Positions 59,733 through 64,000 of a stretch of 64,000 nucleotides of DNA are shown piece after piece. The position numbers were made by a program, and so were the translations under genes. The notes beneath the pieces are model-generated. The model was not told the origin of the DNA and searched no databases. It worked only from the letters and a program-made list of their open reading frames with translations. Location of the stretch: the NCBI GenBank assembly GCA_947498705.1, contig CANMLW010000001.1:682001-746000 (forward strand), given 5' to 3'. Source of the stretch: an uncultured Aquimarina sp. Lineage in GTDB: Bacteria; Bacteroidota; Bacteroidia; Flavobacteriales; Flavobacteriaceae. The stretch's first letter is position 1, and each line of letters begins with the position of its first letter.

Positions 59733-61010
59733 CTATTTTTTTAAAATCTTGGCGAGTTCTTTTGTTAATTCTCGCCTGCTATATTTCTCAATACCTATAG
59801 CACTAGAACTTAACTTTCCTTTCTGAAAATCAATAAAATAATTATGGATATGTGATTTTATACTTTCGTATTCTGTATATTCAAAAAAGTAACCAGATTT
59901 CGTGTCTGAAATTAACTTTGATATATCTGCATCTTTTGGCCCCAATGCCAAAATTGGTCGTTGAGATACCATATATTCGAATAACTTACCCGGGACGATA
60001 CATCTGGTTTCTTTACTGTCTATTTCTATCAACAATAATACCTGAGAGCTTCTTTGAATTTTTATCGCCTCTTTATGAGAAACATACCCTTTCAAATCCA
60101 AAAAATCAGATAGCCCTTCATTTTTAATAGAAGATAACACATCATCGCTTACCGCTCCCACCAGTTGTAGTTGTAATGCATTAGAAAAAGCTTCATTTTC
60201 TTGTGTCAAATCATAGATTGCTTTCCAAAGGTTTTTTGGATCTCTACCCGATAACAAAGAACCAATATGAGAAATTGTAAATTTAGTATCCAATGTTACA
60301 GAATCAATCATTTCATTATCATATCCATTGGTAATAACCGAAATGGGGGTAGTACATATTTCTTTAAATTCTTCTGCTGTTGTATAACTTGTTACCAAAA
60401 GATGATCTGCAGTAGACAACACTTGCTTTTCTAATACTTTGTGTTTTTTTATGGATCGTTGGGTTAATCTAAGCTTATCATGGTATCCAATGGTAGTCCA
60501 GGGATCTCTAAAATCGGCATACCAATTAACACCTAATTGTTCTTTTAATCCCATACCGATCAAATGAATGCTATGAGGTGGTCCTGTGGTTATTATGGTA
60601 TCAATCCCCTCTACTTTTATATATTTCTTTAAAAATTTAAGAGAAGGTTTTAACCAAAATTTTCGGGCATCGGGAATAAAAAAATTACCTCGTATATACA
60701 ATAACATTTTCTGCATAAAAGATTGCTTATCATTTCTGGTAATTATTCCTTTACTAATCGTTTTTGTTTCTTTTTTCGAAAAAATCTGAGCCCATGCATA
60801 AGGTTCAAAAATCGGTTGCTTTAAAATTACTATATCATCTGGGATTTCTGATTGCATAGAATCATCTACCATTGGGTAGGTAGGGTTTTCTGGTACATAT
60901 ACGACAGGTTCTATATCAAACTCTCTAAGATATTTTACAAATTTAAGCCATCGTTGTACTCCAGGCCCCCCAGCAGGTGGCCAATAATATGTAATAATTA
61001 AGACTTTCAA
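59733..61010 (-). CDS. family 4 glycosyltransferase
   Basis: 425 residues from TTG 61010 (KVLIITYYWPPAGGPGVQRW follows). An upstream extension to 61088 would overlap YfhO by 65 bases, so the short start is preferred. The N-terminal domain holds the GGPGVQRWLKFVKYL motif of GT4 transferases, and the C-terminal domain has the nucleotide-sugar region PGKLFEYMVSQRPILALGPKD with the characteristic Glu (KLFEY). It would add a sugar to a lipid- or protein-linked glycan at the inner membrane. It directly follows YfhO. Confidence 0.85.
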   Translation of the reverse strand: MKVLIITYYWPPAGGPGVQRWLKFVKYLREFDIEPVVYVPENPTYPMVDDSMQSEIPDDIVILKQPIFEPYAWAQIFSKKETKTISKGIITRNDKQSFMQKMLLYIRGNFFIPDARKFWLKPSLKFLKKYIKVEGIDTIITTGPPHSIHLIGMGLKEQLGVNWYADFRDPWTTIGYHDKLRLTQRSIKKHKVLEKQVLSTADHLLVTSYTTAEEFKEICTTPISVITNGYDNEMIDSVTLDTKFTISHIGSLLSGRDPKNLWKAIYDLTQENEAFSNALQLQLVGAVSDDVLSSIKNEGLSDFLDLKGYVSHKEAIKIQRSSQVLLLIEIDSKETRCIVPGKLFEYMVSQRPILALGPKDADISKLISDTKSGYFFEYTEYESIKSHIHNYFIDFQKGKLSSSAIGIEKYSRRELTKELAKILKK

Positions 61011-61023
61011 AATTATTTTGTTT

Positions 61024-63459
61024 CTAGGATTCCTGTACTGAAGCTTTCTTTTTCTTTTTACGATACTCAAAAAACAACGCTCCTGCAATAAGCAAGATAA
61101 ACAGAAAAGAACTTGTCATAGTAATTATACTTCCGGTTTTTACCACAGGTGGATCAAACTTAAACTCTACAACATTTTTTCCTGCTGGTATAGATAGCCC
61201 CCTTAAGGTATAATCTACCTGTACATGTGCAACCGGGGTTCCATTTATATAGGCCTGCCATCCAGGATAATAATTTTCAGAAAAAACAGCAAATCCATCT
61301 TCGGTATTTGAAGATTCGTACACCAAGTGATTAGGTTTATGCTTGGTTAAGGATATAGATGCCAAACTATCGGTTACAAATTTATTCTTTTCTATACCAT
61401 TCATAAATTTAGAATGAACAATAGCTTCTTTCTTAGTATCGGTATCTTTTAAAGCTAAAATTTCATCATTTGCAGAGGTTACCTCTTTGATAGCGGCTAC
61501 AAACCAGGCATTTCCATTTGCATAAGGATTTGTTAATGCCTTTACGCCATCTTCATCTTCAGTAATAATATATTTAACGTTAAACATATTCATTACTCCC
61601 ACATCATTTTTCACCAAATAGAACTCATATAAATCTTGTATTCTTCCTGGTTTTGCTGCATGATACCCTCCTAATGCATTATGAAAATAAGAAGCTTTTC
61701 CAGAATTAAAAGGGTTTGCTGTTAGGTCATAAACGCGATAATGTCCTTTATCTTTATCTATTTCTTTATCGGCTTTGTTTGCTCTAAAAGGTTTATTAAA
61801 CTCTCTAGAAGAGACAAAGTTACTATTGTTAACATATTTCCTATCGATAGGAACTAAATCTATTAGTAGTAAAACTCCAATCGCTATTAGAAATAGGTTT
61901 TCTTTTAATTTTCCTTTTACATAATACCAGCATCCAGTGGCAACCAAAAGAACCAGTACTAAAGAACGTACAGTATCTATAGTAAAAATAGACTTTCGAT
62001 CTTCTTTTAATGCTCTTACAAAATTAGGGCCTAATTGCTGAATGAATACTCCATCATTTGATCCACTAAAACTAAAAATAACCGATTTAAACAATAGAAA
62101 AACTACCGCTATCCCTCCTACTATGGCTGTTGCATATTTTAGAGCTTTTAATTTTACTTCTTTGTCTACAGAGCTTTTTAAAAATTTATGTACTCCAACA
62201 ATAGCCAATATCGGAAAACACAATTCTATAATTACTTGTATCGACGATACCGCTCTAAACTTATCATATAATGGGAAATAGTCGATAAACAAAACCGTCA
62301 AAAACTTTAGGTTACGCCCCCAGGACAATAATAATGCTAATACTGATCCCCCGACAATCCACCATTTTAATCTCCCTTTTATAAGAAATAAAGCCAATAC
62401 AAATAAGAAAATAACTACAGCGCCAATATAAGCCGGAGCACCTATATAGGTTTGATCCCCCCAATAGGTAGGAGCTCTTTCGACAATAGATTTTGCTTGA
62501 CTAGCCGGCATCCCAAGGTTTAGCAACTCTGTATAGGTTTCAGAATCTGTGCCTATATCTTCTGCGCTAGACCCTCCCATAAATCTTGGTATAAACAAAT
62601 TAAAAGTTTCTGCAATACCATAGCTATACTCTGTTATATAATCAAAGTCCAATCCTGATGCTACTTTTTCCTTTCCATTTGCCTGTATGGTAAGTCCAGA
62701 ATCTCCTCTTGTACTGTATTGCGTATATTCTTTTGTTGCCATCAAATTAGTAGCATTAAGCAATAACGAAAAAACAACGGCTATTACCATTACCCCTATC
62801 GATTTGAAATATGCTGGTATTTCTTTCTTTTTATAAGCATCTATCAAATAAGCAATACCCAATGCCAATACCAGTAAAAATAAATAATAGGTCATCTGAA
62901 AATGATTGGCGGCGATTTCTAACCCCATAGCGGCGGCCAACAATAGTCCTCCCCAGATATATCGCTTCCTAAAGGTTAAAATAATTCCGCTTAATACCAA
63001 TGGCATATACCCTATTGCATGCGCTTTTGCATTGTGACCAACCCCAATAATTATTATAAAATAAGTAGAAAAACCAAATGCCAAACTCCCTAAAAATGCA
63101 AGTTTATAATCTACTTTCAATACCAATAGTAGGATATAGAAGCCTACAAAATATAAGAATAGGTAATCAGCAGGTCTCGGTAAAAATCGAATTAGTCTAT
63201 CTAATTTTTTAATATAACTATGAGGGTACTGTGCGCCTAATTGATAGGTTGGCATTCCTCCAAATGCATTATCTGTCCAATAAGGCTCTTCACCCGTTTG
63301 GTTTCTATAATCTGTTTGTTGTTTTGCCATACCGGTATATTGCACAATATCACTTTGTCTCATTTTTTTTCCACTTAAAACTGGATTAAAATAAGTCAAC
63401 GATACTATTACAAAACCTAGAACAACAAATAAGTGAAGTAAGATTTTTTTGAAAGGCAT
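61024..63459 (-). CDS. YfhO-family membrane protein
   Basis: 811 residues. Around twelve membrane helices spread through residues 1-540, followed by a soluble outer region and a last helix (about 780-803). The opening FNPVLSGKKMRQSDIVQYTG, with the YWTDNAFGGMPTYQLGA segment, is typical of the YfhO family, related to GT39-type glycosyltransferases and linked to lipid-linked sugar or lipoteichoic acid modification. It heads a likely operon with the glycosyltransferase 13 bases downstream. Confidence 0.88.
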   Translation of the reverse strand: MPFKKILLHLFVVLGFVIVSLTYFNPVLSGKKMRQSDIVQYTGMAKQQTDYRNQTGEEPYWTDNAFGGMPTYQLGAQYPHSYIKKLDRLIRFLPRPADYLFLYFVGFYILLLVLKVDYKLAFLGSLAFGFSTYFIIIIGVGHNAKAHAIGYMPLVLSGIILTFRKRYIWGGLLLAAAMGLEIAANHFQMTYYLFLLVLALGIAYLIDAYKKKEIPAYFKSIGVMVIAVVFSLLLNATNLMATKEYTQYSTRGDSGLTIQANGKEKVASGLDFDYITEYSYGIAETFNLFIPRFMGGSSAEDIGTDSETYTELLNLGMPASQAKSIVERAPTYWGDQTYIGAPAYIGAVVIFLFVLALFLIKGRLKWWIVGGSVLALLLSWGRNLKFLTVLFIDYFPLYDKFRAVSSIQVIIELCFPILAIVGVHKFLKSSVDKEVKLKALKYATAIVGGIAVVFLLFKSVIFSFSGSNDGVFIQQLGPNFVRALKEDRKSIFTIDTVRSLVLVLLVATGCWYYVKGKLKENLFLIAIGVLLLIDLVPIDRKYVNNSNFVSSREFNKPFRANKADKEIDKDKGHYRVYDLTANPFNSGKASYFHNALGGYHAAKPGRIQDLYEFYLVKNDVGVMNMFNVKYIITEDEDGVKALTNPYANGNAWFVAAIKEVTSANDEILALKDTDTKKEAIVHSKFMNGIEKNKFVTDSLASISLTKHKPNHLVYESSNTEDGFAVFSENYYPGWQAYINGTPVAHVQVDYTLRGLSIPAGKNVVEFKFDPPVVKTGSIITMTSSFLFILLIAGALFFEYRKKKKKASVQES

Positions 63460-63492
63460 GATTTGTGAGAATTTACTAAATGAACCGCCAAA

Positions 63493-63762
63493 TTAATCAA
63501 TTTCCTCATAATCGATATATTCTCCTACATCTTTATTAGAAGAATTTTTCTTTGTTCTTTTCTCTATAGTAACTTCTCCTTCTGTCGATTGCTGTGGTTG
63601 CTGGTATTGATTAAACTGCTGTTCGAACTTTTCTCCAGCTTTCTTTGTAACATACTTAAGCAATAGAGGACCGAATAAACGCGTTAATACTTTAAGTCCA
63701 TAATATACCAAGATTATAATGAGAATTATCTTTAATACCCCTTGCAATGATGCTTCTTGCAT
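63493..63762 (-). CDS. DUF4834-family small membrane protein
   Basis: 89 residues from ATG 63762 (MQEASLQGVLKI); the TTG 15 bases upstream lies next to a -7 element and is less likely. One membrane helix (about 10-30) with GVLKIILIIILVYYGLKVL, then FGPLLLKYVTKKAGEKFEQQF and an acidic tail ending YIDYEEID, the DUF4834 pattern of Bacteroidota. Function unknown. It precedes YfhO with a 33-base spacer. Confidence 0.8.
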   Translation of the reverse strand: MQEASLQGVLKIILIIILVYYGLKVLTRLFGPLLLKYVTKKAGEKFEQQFNQYQQPQQSTEGEVTIEKRTKKNSSNKDVGEYIDYEEID

Positions 63763-63774
63763 AAAATTTTTTTC

Positions 63775-63782
63775 CAAAAATA
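63775..63782 (-). promoter_or_regulatory. -7 element of the DUF4834-YfhO-glycosyltransferase unit
   Basis: Reads TATTTTTG on the minus strand, 12 bases before the proposed ATG at 63762. Confidence 0.45.
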
Positions 63783-63837
63783 ATGAACTCTATATACAAA
63801 TAGGTGCTGTCTGTCCTAAAAAAATGATAAAATCCGC

Positions 63838-63845
63838 TATATTTG
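63838..63845 (+). promoter_or_regulatory. -7 element of the gene at the right edge
   Basis: TATATTTG (TAnnTTTG) ends 17 bases before the ATG at 63863. Confidence 0.45.
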
Positions 63846-63862
63846 AACCAAATCAATGGAGT

Positions 63863-64000
63863 ATGAGCCCTAAACATATACTATTACTATTTTCTTTATT
63901 TATTTTTGGTCAATTTGCTTCTGCACAGTATACAGAAAAGATCAACACGAATCGCCCAGGAACATCACAAGGTGCATTTTCTGTAGGGAATAATGTATTG
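63863..64000 (+). CDS. exported protein, 5' part only
   Basis: Forty-six codons remain in frame to the window edge. A signal peptide (MSPKHILLLFSLFIFGQFAS, cleaved before QYTEK) is followed by INTNRPGTSQGAFSVGNNVL, an N-terminal pattern common in flavobacterial outer-membrane proteins of the transporter-like barrel group. The gene continues beyond 64000, so nothing more can be said. It is divergent from the DUF4834 gene with about 100 bases between the starts. Confidence 0.6.
   Translation, partial: MSPKHILLLFSLFIFGQFASAQYTEKINTNRPGTSQGAFSVGNNVL

Overview
The window is chromosomal DNA of a low-GC, AT-rich marine-type member of the Flavobacteriaceae (Bacteroidota). An Aquimarina-like genus is plausible but not proven from sequence alone. 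The support is consistent: Bacteroidota-type lipoproteins, a type IX secretion (T9SS) C-terminal signal on a giant exported protein, an outer-membrane receptor of the carboxypeptidase-D-like plus TonB-plug plus beta-barrel type, LytS/LytTR two-component pairs, YfhO, DUF4834, DUF6146 and DUF6787 proteins, and repeated TAnnTTTG (-7) promoter elements just upstream of start codons. I see no rRNA, tRNA, insertion sequence, integrase or CRISPR array. It reads as ordinary chromosome with several accessory patches.

Layout, left to right. 0.1-3 kb: a lipoprotein alpha/beta hydrolase, a small exported protein and a lipoprotein serine protease. 3.2-10 kb: two LytS/LytTR two-component systems in convergent orientation around a TPR lipoprotein. 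The second lies directly behind a TonB-type receptor gene broken by a one-base frameshift. 10.2-14.6 kb: a Bor-like lipoprotein with an FAD-linked sugar-lactone-type oxidase, then a MarR, PLP decarboxylase and acetyltransferase cluster with a clear double operator. 14.7-20.8 kb: exported proteins, an astacin-like protease, and a module of a small cytosolic protein, a multi-pass membrane protein, a sensor-less histidine kinase and a LuxR-type regulator. 20.8-28.6 kb: acetyltransferase, Asp/Glu racemase with divergent LysR, FMN reductase with MarR, a protein with a phage-like N-terminal domain, two DEAD-box RNA helicases and a DnaJ-KTSC fusion. 28.7-35 kb: membrane-bound AraC regulator, nucleotide-carrier-like transporter with a Tat-like aldo/keto reductase, EamA exporter and a parallel beta-helix lipoprotein.

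35-47.9 kb is the housekeeping core: DCC thiol oxidoreductase, ferredoxin divergent from a LuxC-like acyl-CoA reductase, serC-serA, DUF937, DUF6146, DUF6787, folE, msrA and a LolD-like ATPase. 48-64 kb is envelope biology: a 1477-residue M43 metalloprotease mosaic with a T9SS signal, a strongly basic Arg/Tyr-rich exported protein behind a sigma-54-like promoter, a polysaccharide flippase, a Spo0M-like protein, a voltage-gated cation channel, a BspA-like repeat lipoprotein, a glycosyltransferase, YfhO and DUF4834.

The best candidates for something undescribed are the split-sensor module at 18.1-20.8 kb, the Arg/Tyr-rich protein with its sigma-54-like promoter and upstream palindrome at 53.2-54.6 kb, the exported pair at 43-44.4 kb, the phage-domain membrane protein at 24.8 kb, and a perfect 44-base palindrome in a 750-base gene-free stretch at 35.2 kb. 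All functional statements are read from sequence by eye; no database search was run.
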